Shown: positions 44,504-54,127, counted from the stretch's first letter. The stretch is DNA of 64,000 nt from JAYFQE01 sp034927345 (GCA_034927345.1 JAYFQE010000014.1:1-64000); one strand, 5' to 3'. The notes: a model not told the origin generated them from the letters alone. Translations and numbers: made by a program.

Positions 44504-44544
44504 TTGCTCAATATTCACATTTCGCCTGACAATTGACGATTTAT

Positions 44545-44560
44545 GTCCCAGCGCTGGGAC
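44545..44560. repeat. Perfect 16-bp palindrome
   Basis: GTCCCAGCGCTGGGAC is fully self-complementary. It lies between the tRNA-Ser terminator and the transposase remnant, and may be a relic of the element end or a protein-binding site. Confidence 0.4.
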
Positions 44561-44583
44561 AAACGCCAGGCTTACCGCATCAT

Positions 44584-45170
44584 TTACGCCTTCATGGCTA
44601 CGATCAGCTTCCTGGCGCCCACTATATTGAGCGCTCGTTTCATGTTGACTGTGCCGAACGGATGCTCCGACAGGCACATTCGGGCTTTGATTTTGGCTGT
44701 GTCGCTGCGGATCCTGAGCAGTTCACGGCCCGGATCTTGGTGCCGTCGATCGCTACCAGTTCGGCGTGATATAGATCCATAGCCATGCAGATACCGACAA
44801 ATTCGCGGAAAACGCCTTTGAGAGCTGTGGCATTTTGTTTGCGGAAAACGGCAATCGTCCGAAAATCCTGTATCAGACGACGCAACAGGTAGAAGAGTTC
44901 GATGTTGCGCTGACATTCTTTCATGAGTTTGCGGCTGGACCGGACTTTGTTGAAATAGCCGTAGATATAAAGTTTGAGCAGATCGCGCGGGTCATAGGCT
45001 GGCCGGCCGGTTTCGGCGGGTTTGCTTCTCGTGAAGCTCAAGGTTTCGAGATTCAAGCCATCGACGAAAGCATCGATGATCCGGATAGGATTTTCCTCAT
45101 CTACCATCTGCTCGATGCTTTTTGGCAATAACATGATCTGATGACGATCCTGGCCTTCGACATAACTCAT
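44584..45170 (-). pseudogene. IS1182-type transposase with internal deletion
   Basis: The N-terminal 150 residues are typical of IS1182-like DDE transposases, with LVDEENPIR-like text, DPRDLLKLYIYGY, LIQDFRTIAVFRKQN and the first Asp in VAIDGTKIRA. The sequence then jumps in another frame to SEHPFGTVNMKRALNIVG, which belongs near the end of such proteins. The region between, with the other catalytic residues, is gone. Start ATG at 45170. Confidence 0.75.
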
Positions 45171-45824
45171 AGTCAAATCCTCGCAAATAACGTAATGACA
45201 GTGCTTTTACCCTTGTTCTTATTATACTGCTCTGTCTTGCTGGATAATATTAAATTGTGATTATCTTCTAGATAAAATACCCTTTTTGGACAGTCTCGCC
45301 TCCAGCCAGGAGCGATCTGCTTCACGATGGATGCTGCCGGCCATGTCGGCGGCACCCCGATCCATGCCTTCATCTTTCTGAGCTGGGCCGGCCCCGGCGA
45401 CACAACCATCTATGACAACCAAGATGTCGATTACGGCAACCAGTACCACGCCTGCCTGACCGCCCAATACAACCTGAACGACGACCCGGAGAAGGTCAAG
45501 GATGCCATCGCTTTTTGCATGTACCGATGACGTCGCCGACCGCCTTTTATCGTTAAATAGTTCGCGGTTACTTAAATAAGAAAAAATCTTTCATGCTGCA
45601 GAATGTGATTCGACCATAGACCCACATAAAACTGGCGATATAAGACAGCCATCTGGACACAATTATAAAGCTGGTGACGATCTAAAAACCGGCGCGATGA
45701 TTTGCCCCCAGAATCTGTGCAAGTCCATTACATACGGCGGCCGCGTACTCGGATCCGCGCAAATTGATATTTTCTTGTTGGCAAGACCGAAAACAAATTG
45801 ACGTATACGGCAAAATACATGTTA
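45171..45824. other. Gene-poor stretch
   Basis: A 67-codon frame at 45327-45530 has no ribosome site and no product I recognise, and probably is a fragment. The rest shows no gene. The composition turns AT-rich toward the right, where the peptide-transport cassette starts. Confidence 0.35.
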
Positions 45825-45853
45825 TTGACAAAGAATAGTTATTAATATATTCT
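45825..45853 (+). promoter_or_regulatory. Likely promoter of the secreted peptide cassette
   Basis: TTGACA (45825-45830) and TATTCT (45848-45853) with 17-bp spacing, about 155 bp before the gene at 46011. Confidence 0.5.
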
Positions 45854-46010
45854 TTAATTAATTTACCAATAGAAATTAAAATATTGAAACAAGCGAGGTT
45901 TTTCAGACGAAGTATAAGTGCTAGACAGTTGAGTTCCATGAAGTAAGGTCAAGATGATTAACTCAGCCATAAATGAACGTTGTAGTAAAAATACATCGAG
46001 GGGTGAACTT

Positions 46011-46406
46011 ATGAGTAAAAATGTTAATCAATTTTTGTTGAAAAGAGTCTCAATTGTTATGACTGTTATTACTATCGTTGCCTTTCTAGTTATCCCCGTA
46101 AGTGCTGCTGTTAATGGAAATCTAACGTTTTGGCATGGAGCGAACTATACCTACAAATATACTTATGGATCAACAGAATCAACGGCAGAAGAAAACAATA
46201 TGTACTTCTATGGGTATATCAATTATCAAACAGGACCAAACATTGGAAACACTGTTCGATACCAATCGCCATTTTATACAAATACAAGCTATAGAATGTT
46301 TAGAGTATATCCTGGATCGGTTAAAGGCTCATCGCTATTTGAATACTACGTTGATGGCAATTTGCGGCATACGTCAACAGCCTGGTGGAACTTTGATTTC
46401 AGGTAA
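46011..46406 (+). CDS. Small secreted protein, possible bacteriocin
   Basis: 131 residues. A signal peptide (KRVSIVMTVITIVAFLVIP, cleavage after VSA) is followed by a mature part of about 95 residues rich in Tyr, Asn, Thr and Trp (WHGANYTYKYTYGS, AWWNFDFR at the end). The aromatic, lysine-poor mature part has some resemblance to lactococcin 972-like proteins, but I cannot assign a family. AGGGGTG precedes the ATG. A perfect hairpin terminator follows, and then an ABC exporter pair. That context suggests an antimicrobial or signalling protein with dedicated transport or immunity. Confidence 0.5.
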   Translation: MSKNVNQFLLKRVSIVMTVITIVAFLVIPVSAAVNGNLTFWHGANYTYKYTYGSTESTAEENNMYFYGYINYQTGPNIGNTVRYQSPFYTNTSYRMFRVYPGSVKGSSLFEYYVDGNLRHTSTAWWNFDFR

Positions 46407-46425
46407 TAGTTGAGACAATACATAT

Positions 46426-46459
46426 GACAAAATAGGTTGCTAAAACAACCTATTTTGTC
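46426..46459 (+). terminator. Strong hairpin after the secreted protein
   Basis: Perfect 14-bp arms GACAAAATAGGTTG and CAACCTATTTTGTC with a six-base loop. Its U-run lies within the stem. It may act as a partial terminator and set a high ratio of peptide to transporter. Confidence 0.65.
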
Positions 46460-46491
46460 ATTGCTATCAATATCGAAAAGGGGAGATTATT

Positions 46492-47166
46492 GTGAGCGAT
46501 GTATTAACAGCCTCAAACATAAGTAAAAATTTTTGCTCTGGAAAAATTGTTGTCGAAGCTTTAAAACCTTCTTCTTTGAGGATAATTGACGGAACAATCA
46601 ATGTCATTATCGGCCGGAGCGGATCTGGAAAAAGCACGTTGCTTAAGGTGCTAGGGGGGTTGATGAAGCCGAGTGAAGGGCAAGTATTTATTGAAGGCAA
46701 TTCGATCTATTCGCTCAGTGAAAAAAAACTAGCTAACTTACGTAGTATGAGAGTTGGTTTCGTCTTCCAGGAATTCAACTTGATTGATGAACTATCGGTC
46801 ATTAATAATGTTCGATTGCCTTTTGATATTAACAACATTCCCTACGATTCGACGGCAGAAGACGAAATATTCAGCATGCTTAATCTCAAACACCGTCTAA
46901 AGTTTTACCCTGGTCAGCTTTCCGGAGGAGAGCGCCAACGAACCGCCATCGCGAGAGCGTTACTGATAAAGCCATCATTAATTTTGGCGGATGAGCCAAC
47001 GGGCAATCTCGACATGGATTCTGCTAAAAATGTTATGGAATTTGTTGAGACTTCAAATCGGCAGATGAAACAAACATTTGTCATTGTCACACATGATGTT
47101 GAGTGGCTTAAAATTGCCAACAATGTATTTACAATGAGTGATGGGTATTTATCATTGGATAAGTGA
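46492..47166 (+). CDS. ABC transporter ATPase (MacB/LolD-type)
   Basis: 224 residues. Walker A is GRSGSGKST, the signature LSGGERQRTAIARAL, Walker B LILADEPTGNLD, and a switch histidine in VTHD. Its length and signature are those of FtsX-partner ATPases in peptide export or resistance. Start GTG at 46492 after GGGGAG. The stop lies 11 bp before the permease start. Confidence 0.85.
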   Translation: MSDVLTASNISKNFCSGKIVVEALKPSSLRIIDGTINVIIGRSGSGKSTLLKVLGGLMKPSEGQVFIEGNSIYSLSEKKLANLRSMRVGFVFQEFNLIDELSVINNVRLPFDINNIPYDSTAEDEIFSMLNLKHRLKFYPGQLSGGERQRTAIARALLIKPSLILADEPTGNLDMDSAKNVMEFVETSNRQMKQTFVIVTHDVEWLKIANNVFTMSDGYLSLDK

Positions 47167-47177
47167 AAGGTTGCTAT

Positions 47178-49823
47178 ATGAGAAAAATTCCCGTCCTTGT
47201 CAGGATCGCCTTTAAGAGTCTGTTAAAGAGAAATCGCGGTAACATATTGTTATTTATTTGTGTATTTCTTTTTCTTATAATACCAGCCACTCAATTCAAT
47301 ATTACAAACTCTATTATGAACCAAGTTGAGGTTTCGCAAAAGAGAGTATTTGGAAACTTCACAGACATATACTACGATGATGAAAAATCAGACAACCTGG
47401 ATATAAGTTTTTCAGACAGTGACATTGCTAAAATGATGCCAGGTTTTAATTATGAAAAATATGGTGTTCTTTCTGTTGTCTATCAAGAAAAATTGAACGA
47501 AACGAAGGTCTTGCGTGTTGGGTTTGCTGATGAAACAGCTCGGAAACTTGGAGAGATTACATTGCTGAAAGGATCTTTTCCTGCCAAGGCAGAAGAAATT
47601 GCATTGACGGAAAGCATGGCAGAAGCGATGGGCAAGCAAGAGCCAGGTGATCAGATCGTGATTTTTGACTCTCCATATACGATATCAGGGATTATTCTTG
47701 ATTTCGGGCACCTATGGCCACAGCGAGATGAACAAAATTATAATAATATTGGCTCGCTCAATGCATTCGTAACTGAGCAGGAAGCTAACCGCATCTATTC
47801 GCAAACGGCACAACTTTCCAGGCAAATCCTGATAGCCCGAAAGTTGGGAGCCTCAAATTCATCAGAAAACGATTCAAACTTGTTAAGAAATATTAATAAT
47901 TCACTTGAGAATAGAAGCAGTTTCAATGTGCCCAACGAATTTGCAGTTCTGATGATGATTACAATGATGGTCTCAATATATATGATTCTTATCCTAAACC
48001 GAAAACGCTTGTCTAAGCGTATTTACATTTATCATAAACAAGGGTTGTACAAATCGGACATCAGGTTCATAATTTGTTTTGAGTTGATTTTTCTGGGCTT
48101 GCTCGGATCGTTTCTTGGGATCGCTGCCAGCTGCGGCATTTCAAATCTATTATTAAATTCAGTGTCATTATTTCTTGGACAAAAAATACAATATTTTATT
48201 GATTTAAAAACAACAGTGGCATTATTACTATCAGCATTGATAGGTATTGTTCTATTAGTACTTATATATAGCAGCTTTGCAATCCGAGCCGCATTGCAAG
48301 AAAACGAGGTAAAAGTAGATCGGTTTTCGATTGCTGCTCGAAAAACACGATTGATCTCGTTTGTATTTAAGCAGAATAGACGAAGCCTAATTGCTCTTAT
48401 GACTCTTGTTACCTTGTTGTTTTCTCTGCTCTCCTTTGGCGAGTTTTACGCCAGGTATTTTTGTTCGGATGTTTACGAACAAGCAGCAGGCAAACTGCCT
48501 AAAGATTACGATTGTCTATTTGCTGTAAGAGGTTTGCCTTCAATTCCGCTAGACAATAATAAGAAATCATTTTACTATACAGATCATTATGAGCAACTGG
48601 GCGCTGATAGTGCTTTCATAAAAAATCTGGAATCACTCCCTCAAGTTGATGCGGTCAAGACTTACAAAGAAATCAACAAATTATGCGTTCTGATTACCGA
48701 AGATCAAATGGATGACTATATCGATGCTCATGATTATATGTTGGACAATCAATATTCTGCTACTGTTCAAAACGGTATTATCGATATTGATTTTTTCAGA
48801 AATAAATTCGGGTACCAAAATCAGGAAATATTAGTTGGCGCTGAGATATTAACTTATCCGGAAAGTGTCTTGAAAAGTCTCGAAAACTCTGTTGTTGAGG
48901 GGAAAATTGATCTGGCAAAAATATCATCCGGAGATGAAATTGTTCTGCGAGTACCGGCTTATGAAATTAGGCCCCTTACAGATGGCGGTATCATGAAAGC
49001 TTATGTGCCATACGGACAAAAAGGTGCGTATAACAGTACTACTTTTCATGTAGGTGATGAAATACATCTGTCGGGTATTATGACAGATGAAAAGATTAAC
49101 GGTTTCGTGGTTTATGATCAGGCCGATGTGTTTTACAGAAAAGATATCATAGCAAAAGTAGGCGCTATAATCAGAAACACTGATGGCTTGTTTAGCACTT
49201 CGGGATCATTCGGCAAAGCGTTTTCTGTTTTGACTCTTGACGAAGCATTATCAATCTATGGACTTGATGCAACTTACAGCAATGTCAGTGTTTATTCTAA
49301 GCAAGGATATTCATCTGAAGATATAAGTCAGGCTATAAGCAGTCTATCAAACCAGGTTCCCAACATGGTCTTTGAAGATTTTCAAAAAGAGGTTCAAACT
49401 TACAAAATTTATAAACTCATGATAGATATATACGTTTCCAGTTTAATGATTGTTCTCGCCTTTACAGCATTAATTATCATGTCAAGTCAGTTGCTGGCTA
49501 AAACGAAACTAAAAATGAAAAACTTTGCTTTGCTTAGAATTTGTGGGTTGAATTTCTGGCGGATTGTCAGGCTGAATATTTTTCAGATCAGTATTGTTGT
49601 TGCGCTTGGGAGTATATTGGGCATTCCTGTTTCGTTACTTCTTTTTTGGAAATTTGGAACATATACAAAATTTGATGTGTTACAACAAATCATGTTCTAT
49701 TTTCCGTTGAACAATTTTTCCTATACCTTTGCAGGAATAGTAATTCTCGTTGTTTTGTCAGTAATTCCGAGCATGGTTTATCTCTTGATGCACAAAACCG
49801 ATGTTCTATTCGACATTAATTAG
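47178..49823 (+). CDS. FtsX-family ABC permease, large
   Basis: 881 residues. It has one N-terminal membrane segment, a 220-residue extracellular stretch, three membrane segments around residues 255-380 and a second extracellular domain of about 330 residues. Three more segments follow at the C-terminus (about 755-880), one FtsX fold in each half. This is the layout of BceB-like and bacteriocin-immunity permeases. It probably moves or expels the small secreted protein or protects against peptides. Start at 47178, seven bases after AAAGG. The DNA is clearly AT-richer than the flanking core genes. Confidence 0.8.
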   Translation: MRKIPVLVRIAFKSLLKRNRGNILLFICVFLFLIIPATQFNITNSIMNQVEVSQKRVFGNFTDIYYDDEKSDNLDISFSDSDIAKMMPGFNYEKYGVLSVVYQEKLNETKVLRVGFADETARKLGEITLLKGSFPAKAEEIALTESMAEAMGKQEPGDQIVIFDSPYTISGIILDFGHLWPQRDEQNYNNIGSLNAFVTEQEANRIYSQTAQLSRQILIARKLGASNSSENDSNLLRNINNSLENRSSFNVPNEFAVLMMITMMVSIYMILILNRKRLSKRIYIYHKQGLYKSDIRFIICFELIFLGLLGSFLGIAASCGISNLLLNSVSLFLGQKIQYFIDLKTTVALLLSALIGIVLLVLIYSSFAIRAALQENEVKVDRFSIAARKTRLISFVFKQNRRSLIALMTLVTLLFSLLSFGEFYARYFCSDVYEQAAGKLPKDYDCLFAVRGLPSIPLDNNKKSFYYTDHYEQLGADSAFIKNLESLPQVDAVKTYKEINKLCVLITEDQMDDYIDAHDYMLDNQYSATVQNGIIDIDFFRNKFGYQNQEILVGAEILTYPESVLKSLENSVVEGKIDLAKISSGDEIVLRVPAYEIRPLTDGGIMKAYVPYGQKGAYNSTTFHVGDEIHLSGIMTDEKINGFVVYDQADVFYRKDIIAKVGAIIRNTDGLFSTSGSFGKAFSVLTLDEALSIYGLDATYSNVSVYSKQGYSSEDISQAISSLSNQVPNMVFEDFQKEVQTYKIYKLMIDIYVSSLMIVLAFTALIIMSSQLLAKTKLKMKNFALLRICGLNFWRIVRLNIFQISIVVALGSILGIPVSLLLFWKFGTYTKFDVLQQIMFYFPLNNFSYTFAGIVILVVLSVIPSMVYLLMHKTDVLFDIN

Positions 49824-49833
49824 CCACTCCCCT

Positions 49834-49857
49834 AAGATGTGAAGACAATCACATCTT
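49834..49857 (+). terminator. Hairpin after the ABC permease
   Basis: Perfect 9-bp arms AAGATGTGA and TCACATCTT with a six-base loop, 10 bp after the stop. No clear U-run. Confidence 0.5.
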
Positions 49858-50188
49858 CAAGTGCCTATGTTGTCACAACTCGGCCTAAGAGGGTAATCGT
49901 CAAAGCCCTAGTTGATTATAGCGCTGAGCTGATTGTCATAGCGTATGCGGCAGATGCTCAGGTAGTTCTCAAGCATCTTCAACTCATCACGTACCTTGAT
50001 TGAGGATAATCGGATTAAGCTGTCGTTAATTTGTTAACGCCTCAAAGAAAATGAAACAGATTCCGGTGATACGAAGGAAAGACTGAAAACCTCTTCACTT
50101 TGTTTTCGCCGTCAGTGTTTCGTATAGGACTAAAAAAGAACGCCTTGCGGCGTCCATGTAAAATGAAAGTGGATTATTTTTGCCTCCC
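49858..50188. other. Gene-free stretch
   Basis: No gene is supported here. The sequence separates the AT-rich ABC cassette from the minus-strand leader-peptide genes and probably contains the 3' end of the latter transcript. Confidence 0.35.
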
Positions 50189-50569
50189 TTAATAGGTATA
50201 ATCTTTCGCCCAATAACCCTGATCGCAGAACTTCCTGTAATGGAATATATCAGGTGTATTTTGCACATAAATCGCATGGGGGCAAAAGGTCGATTCACAT
50301 AAAAAGCCATTGTATTCCCGAGGACATTCGAAGATGTTTTTCCATCCCCCGGAAACGTTCTCCAGCTCATCATCATCCAGCTTTCCAGTTTTGCTTGCAC
50401 AGCCCGCGGAAAACGTTTTCTTAAGCTCCGCCGGCGCCTCGATGCCCTTTTCGGCCAGCAGCGCTGCATAGACGTCCCAATCAGCAGCTGCGCGAACCTT
50501 TTCCACCCATGCCGCGTCCTTGCCGGCTTCCTCCATGCGTTGCCTCAGTTCCGTTGATAAACCGTTCAT
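50189..50569 (-). CDS. Nif11-like leader peptide (RiPP precursor)
   Basis: 126 residues. The N-terminal 70 match the Nif11 leader style: LSTELRQRMEEAGKDAAW, a helical middle with a conserved aromatic, and KLDDDELENVSGG with the double-glycine cleavage site. The core after GG has about 51 residues with four Cys and many aromatics (around FECPREY, CESTFCPH, KFCDQGYW). It resembles precursors of modified and exported peptides. No synthetase gene is in the window. I chose the ATG at 50569 after AGGAGG. Confidence 0.65.
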   Translation of the reverse strand: MNGLSTELRQRMEEAGKDAAWVEKVRAAADWDVYAALLAEKGIEAPAELKKTFSAGCASKTGKLDDDELENVSGGWKNIFECPREYNGFLCESTFCPHAIYVQNTPDIFHYRKFCDQGYWAKDYTY

Positions 50570-50713
50570 AGCCATCCTCCTACACATTTTAGTTTGTGGT
50601 ACCTTATTAGAACACTATCGTTTTCCTACCAGCGCAATGTACTGACCCGACCAGATTTTCAGGCTGCTGTTGTTCAAACTGGATCTCCTGAATAATGTGT
50701 CATTCTTCACTTC

Positions 50714-50998
50714 TCAGCGTTCCCCGGCAGCCCGTGTTTTCGTGATACTCGATAATATACCTTTTTTGCATAAAATTCCGAGGCAGACTACACCAGAAGT
50801 TGCACTGGTCGCAGACAAGACCTTTCTGATAACGCCGTCAACGCCATCCCCACCGCAGGCCCGATCCAATTCGTCGTCCGCCAATTGCCGAACAGAGTTT
50901 TCGCCGATCAAGATTTCTTCTTCGCCAATTATTATCTTTTTCAAGCTTGTTTTCCACCTTGTCATATTGTTGTGCCAAAATATGGAGCTTACGCTCAA
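50714..50998 (-). CDS. Second double-glycine leader peptide
   Basis: 94 residues. The leader ends QLADDELDRACGG, a typical double-glycine site, followed by a core of about 40 residues with two cysteines (GVVCLGILCKK). The leader is short and the N-terminal part hydrophobic. The start is uncertain: a TTG at 50998 lies directly after AGGAGG, and the first ATG is at 50965. It lies in the same direction as the Nif11-like gene and 28 bp after the phosphatase gene. Confidence 0.5.
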   Translation of the reverse strand: MSVSSIFWHNNMTRWKTSLKKIIIGEEEILIGENSVRQLADDELDRACGGDGVDGVIRKVLSATSATSGVVCLGILCKKGILSSITKTRAAGER

Positions 50999-51026
50999 TT
51001 CCTCCTTTTTTCTTTTACTGCCATTC

Positions 51027-52160
51027 TCAATTCCCCGAAAGCAAGGCTCTCAGTTCTGTAAGCTGCGCTTCGGTCAAACCGCAATCAAGCAAATAACTTG
51101 CGGATGCAGCCTGAAGCTGTCCGGCGCTCACTTTACCGTAATCCTCCTCACCGGTTAGGTAAGTGACGATCTGTCCGCCCCTCATCTTCCAAATATCCTT
51201 ATAAGCTTCAGATTCTTCGGTGTAGTGATAAAAGTTCACCCAGCTTTCCAGATAGTCGTCGTGAATATCCTCAAGACCGGCCCCCATAAACGCTTCTAAA
51301 ACAAAGAGCACGAAGCCTGTTCTGCTCTTGCCCTCGGCGCAATGGATCAAATACGGCCCCTCGTTTGCAAGCATGAACTCGACGCCTCTTTTCAGCTTAT
51401 CCTTATAGTCGGCGGAGCTGAAATCCTTTCCGATATTCAACGTGACCACATGGCCGCAATCATAAAGGGACTTATAGTAAGGCGAGTCAAAACCCGCTTC
51501 GCCCATAAACGCTTCTACATCTTCGCTCGAATCCTTGAGATTCACAACCGTTCGAATTTTCGCGTTTTCGATCAGGCGATCGGTGCAAGACGCCCTGCCG
51601 AGTTCAGGAGATACCGGTGTGCTGGAACGGTAAATGTTATGGGACTTAATACCTCCGAAGGCTATTTCCCGAAAGTTAGCAAATTGAGCATCCGAAGCAA
51701 ACTCGCTGCGGTCATTTGACCGTTCATCAGAAAACTCGGTGTAGAGTACCTGATACCAGCCCGCGAGTCCTTTAGGCTTCGAAAGAACGATCTCTACCCT
51801 TGTATCGCTGTCTGCAGAAACACCCAGTTCTTCGGCGCAATTACGATACTTTATGAAAACAGCTATCGTATCGCCTTCAAAAGCCAGCGCTGGTTCAAAC
51901 ATCTTGCTTGCGCTGTCTCCGATGTTTCCTGCAAAAACCATATCCCAGGTTTTACCATTCACGGATAAACACACCTTATCGCCAGCTTCGATGCCGGCGT
52001 TTGCCACATCCTCCGGCAAGATACCGTCAAGATAGACATTGCCGTCCTCATCAATTTCCGCGACTGTGCCGGTCAGAACCGCATCGCCCGCAGTGCATCC
52101 GGAAAGCAGCCCTGCCAGCAACACTGTAGCAAGAAGCAGCATTGCAAGTACTTTTTTCAT
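51027..52160 (-). CDS. Lipoprotein tyrosine phosphatase
   Basis: 377 residues. Signal peptide with lipobox LLSGC (Cys about 22), then an N-terminal domain of about 130 residues, then a dual-specificity/tyrosine phosphatase domain. NIYRSSTPV and the P-loop HCAEGKSRTGF (C-x5-R) are present, with the general-acid area around the DD of EDIHDDY. It acts outside the membrane. The C-terminal 90 residues are less characteristic. It lies next to the two leader-peptide genes, which may be coincidence. Confidence 0.8.
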   Translation of the reverse strand: MKKVLAMLLLATVLLAGLLSGCTAGDAVLTGTVAEIDEDGNVYLDGILPEDVANAGIEAGDKVCLSVNGKTWDMVFAGNIGDSASKMFEPALAFEGDTIAVFIKYRNCAEELGVSADSDTRVEIVLSKPKGLAGWYQVLYTEFSDERSNDRSEFASDAQFANFREIAFGGIKSHNIYRSSTPVSPELGRASCTDRLIENAKIRTVVNLKDSSEDVEAFMGEAGFDSPYYKSLYDCGHVVTLNIGKDFSSADYKDKLKRGVEFMLANEGPYLIHCAEGKSRTGFVLFVLEAFMGAGLEDIHDDYLESWVNFYHYTEESEAYKDIWKMRGGQIVTYLTGEEDYGKVSAGQLQAASASYLLDCGLTEAQLTELRALLSGN

Positions 52161-52592
52161 AGCTATTTCCTCAAATTCTTAAACCTCATGCGGCTATTAT
52201 TCTGACAGATTAGGGTCTGTTACGTATCGCCGGACACACCCTCTTACTCTGCATTTTATTATCCTATAAACGGCAAGCAGACTGCCAAATGATAATTTTG
52301 ATCGGTTTGACTGTCACATGTCGTTTACAGGATTATAGCACATGCTGCAGATATAATAAATCAGGGATTGACGTACCCCCACGTCTTTCGAAAATAATAT
52401 GATTTTCCGTCATAAAAAACACCGGAAATCCAACAATTCCGGTGTTTTTCGTTATCTATACAGCATAAAACGGAATTAATTTACAAACAGGATATGTCGT
52501 AAATAATTATTCTTTTTATTCAATTGGTGATAAAATTGATGTATCGAAATAATTTACCAATTTTGATCTGTCATAATTTCAATATTCTCTTT
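52161..52592. other. Intergenic region with a terminator
   Basis: No gene is supported. It contains the upstream region of the phosphatase gene and, at 52414-52449, the hairpin terminator of the PHP phosphatase gene. Confidence 0.4.
52414..52449 (-). terminator. Terminator of the PHP phosphatase gene
   Basis: AACACCGGAA and TTCCGGTGTT arms with T-rich ends on both strands (perfect 10 bp). It resembles the tRNA-Ser terminator at 44470 in sequence. Confidence 0.8.
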
Positions 52593-53495
52593 TTAGTCAT
52601 TAATATTCCGGCTCACCCAAGTACCGTCCCGATAATCATACAATCTGCCGTACCCGGCTGAACGGACGAGTCTTGTGGCTTCTTCAAAGTAAAAATCAAG
52701 CTGTTCTGGCGAATGGGCATCCGAACCAAGCGTGACGGGGATGTCTCGTTTGCTCATTTCACGGAGGATCCATTCGGAGGGATATACACTGTCCACCCGT
52801 CCCCTGGCAAGGCCTCCCGTATTCACCTCGACAACCGCCCCTTGCCGCGCTGCCAGATCCAGTGTTTCGGCAATCTCTTTTCTATACCACGTATCGCTCT
52901 CTCTGAAATACCGGCTGTCTCCGTTGTTCTTCTTGATAACGTCCAGATGCGCCAACACGTCAAAGCGCTCGTGCCGAAGCATTTCCCGCACCAGTGAGTA
53001 ATACAGCGTGACAAGCTTCCTGATATCCCCGCCCGCAAAGGTCTCTAACGCGCTTTCAAACGCACCCACACCGCCCTCGATATCATAAAACGGGCCGGGC
53101 GCGGCGCCTGCAAAATGCACGGCGCCTATCGTGAAGTCAAGGCCGTATCTGCCGAATATTCCACGGTCGTCGCCATGCAGATAATCAATTTCCATACCGC
53201 AATAAATCCGGATGCGGCCGGCGTACTCTTTTTTCAACTGCTGAATATATGCGACATATTCATCGGCTCTTTGCTTTGTCATATTCCATTTACTGTTAAA
53301 AGGAACCGGCGCATGAGAGGAAAACCCCAGGTCGGTAAAACCTTTTTCCAGAGCGTATCGGACATAATCATCCGGCGTTCCCGCGCCGTCGCAAAATCGG
53401 CTGTGCGTGTGCAGATTGCTGTGGGTTTGCTTGTTGCTATATGTGCCTTCTATATCGAAAGGAGCAGCCGATCTGTCTATTGATCTTTCTTTCAT
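52593..53495 (-). CDS. PHP-family histidinol-phosphatase-like protein
   Basis: About 300 residues. The metal motifs are HTHSRFCDG near the N-terminus, GMEIDYL (Glu), GAVHF, LAHLDVI and a C-terminal GSDAHSPEQL. HisJ/HisK-type enzymes dephosphorylate histidinol phosphate, but PHP proteins of this size vary in substrate. No his genes are nearby. Start at 53495, nine bases after GAGAGG. A longer reading frame lacks a ribosome site. Confidence 0.75.
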   Translation of the reverse strand: MKERSIDRSAAPFDIEGTYSNKQTHSNLHTHSRFCDGAGTPDDYVRYALEKGFTDLGFSSHAPVPFNSKWNMTKQRADEYVAYIQQLKKEYAGRIRIYCGMEIDYLHGDDRGIFGRYGLDFTIGAVHFAGAAPGPFYDIEGGVGAFESALETFAGGDIRKLVTLYYSLVREMLRHERFDVLAHLDVIKKNNGDSRYFRESDTWYRKEIAETLDLAARQGAVVEVNTGGLARGRVDSVYPSEWILREMSKRDIPVTLGSDAHSPEQLDFYFEEATRLVRSAGYGRLYDYRDGTWVSRNIND

Positions 53496-53713
53496 GATTC
53501 CTCTCTCAACTCGCGCAGCCTTGCCTGATGTGTCGTTCCTGTTTTGCGAATTTGCCGCATCAACATAATAATCGTGTTCTGCTGTTATGTAAACGGATTC
53601 CAATCGACCGGGTCATGGACGAGTTGCGAAAACATATCCTATAAAATTGGGCAAGGCGTTTGACTATATTCGCCGTTCAGCTTACAATAGACAAAATATG
53701 GAGGCTACGCCAC

Positions 53714-54127
53714 ATGACTGAAGTTGTTGCAGCTCTGATCTGGGATAAAAATAAATTCATGATCTGCCAGAGACCGGAAACAAAATCGCGGGCGTTGCTG
53801 TGGGAATTTGTCGGCGGCAAGGTAGAACAGGGCGAGACCAAGATGCAGGCTCTCATCCGTGAATGTCGGGAGGAGCTTGCCATTACGCTTACCATGGGCA
53901 GCGAATTTATGACGGTAATACACGAGTATCCGGATATTTCTATCCGTCTGACCTTGTACAATGCGACGATTGTGGAGGGAACGCCGCAAAAATTAGAGCA
54001 TAAAGATATCCGCTGGATCACCGTGGACGAGATTCCTCAATACGAATTCTGCCCGGCGGATACGGCCATTCTGAATAAGCTGCGCCATATCGAAGATAAC
54101 GCGTTAAGAGAAGGTGCTGAAAAATGA
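53714..54127 (+). CDS. Nudix hydrolase (MutT-like)
   Basis: About 137 residues. The Nudix box is GGKVEQGETKMQALIRECREEL. EVVAALIWDKNKFMICQRP at the start and FCPADTAIL at the end suit 8-oxo-dGTP or CTP pyrophosphatases. It removes damaged nucleotides. It starts after GGAGG at 53714, and its end overlaps the exonuclease gene by 4 bp. Confidence 0.8.
   Translation: MTEVVAALIWDKNKFMICQRPETKSRALLWEFVGGKVEQGETKMQALIRECREELAITLTMGSEFMTVIHEYPDISIRLTLYNATIVEGTPQKLEHKDIRWITVDEIPQYEFCPADTAILNKLRHIEDNALREGAEK

Noticed and set aside
45327..45530. Small plus-strand frame near the IS1182 remnant
   Set aside because: No ribosome site, no recognisable product, and it lies next to decayed mobile sequence.
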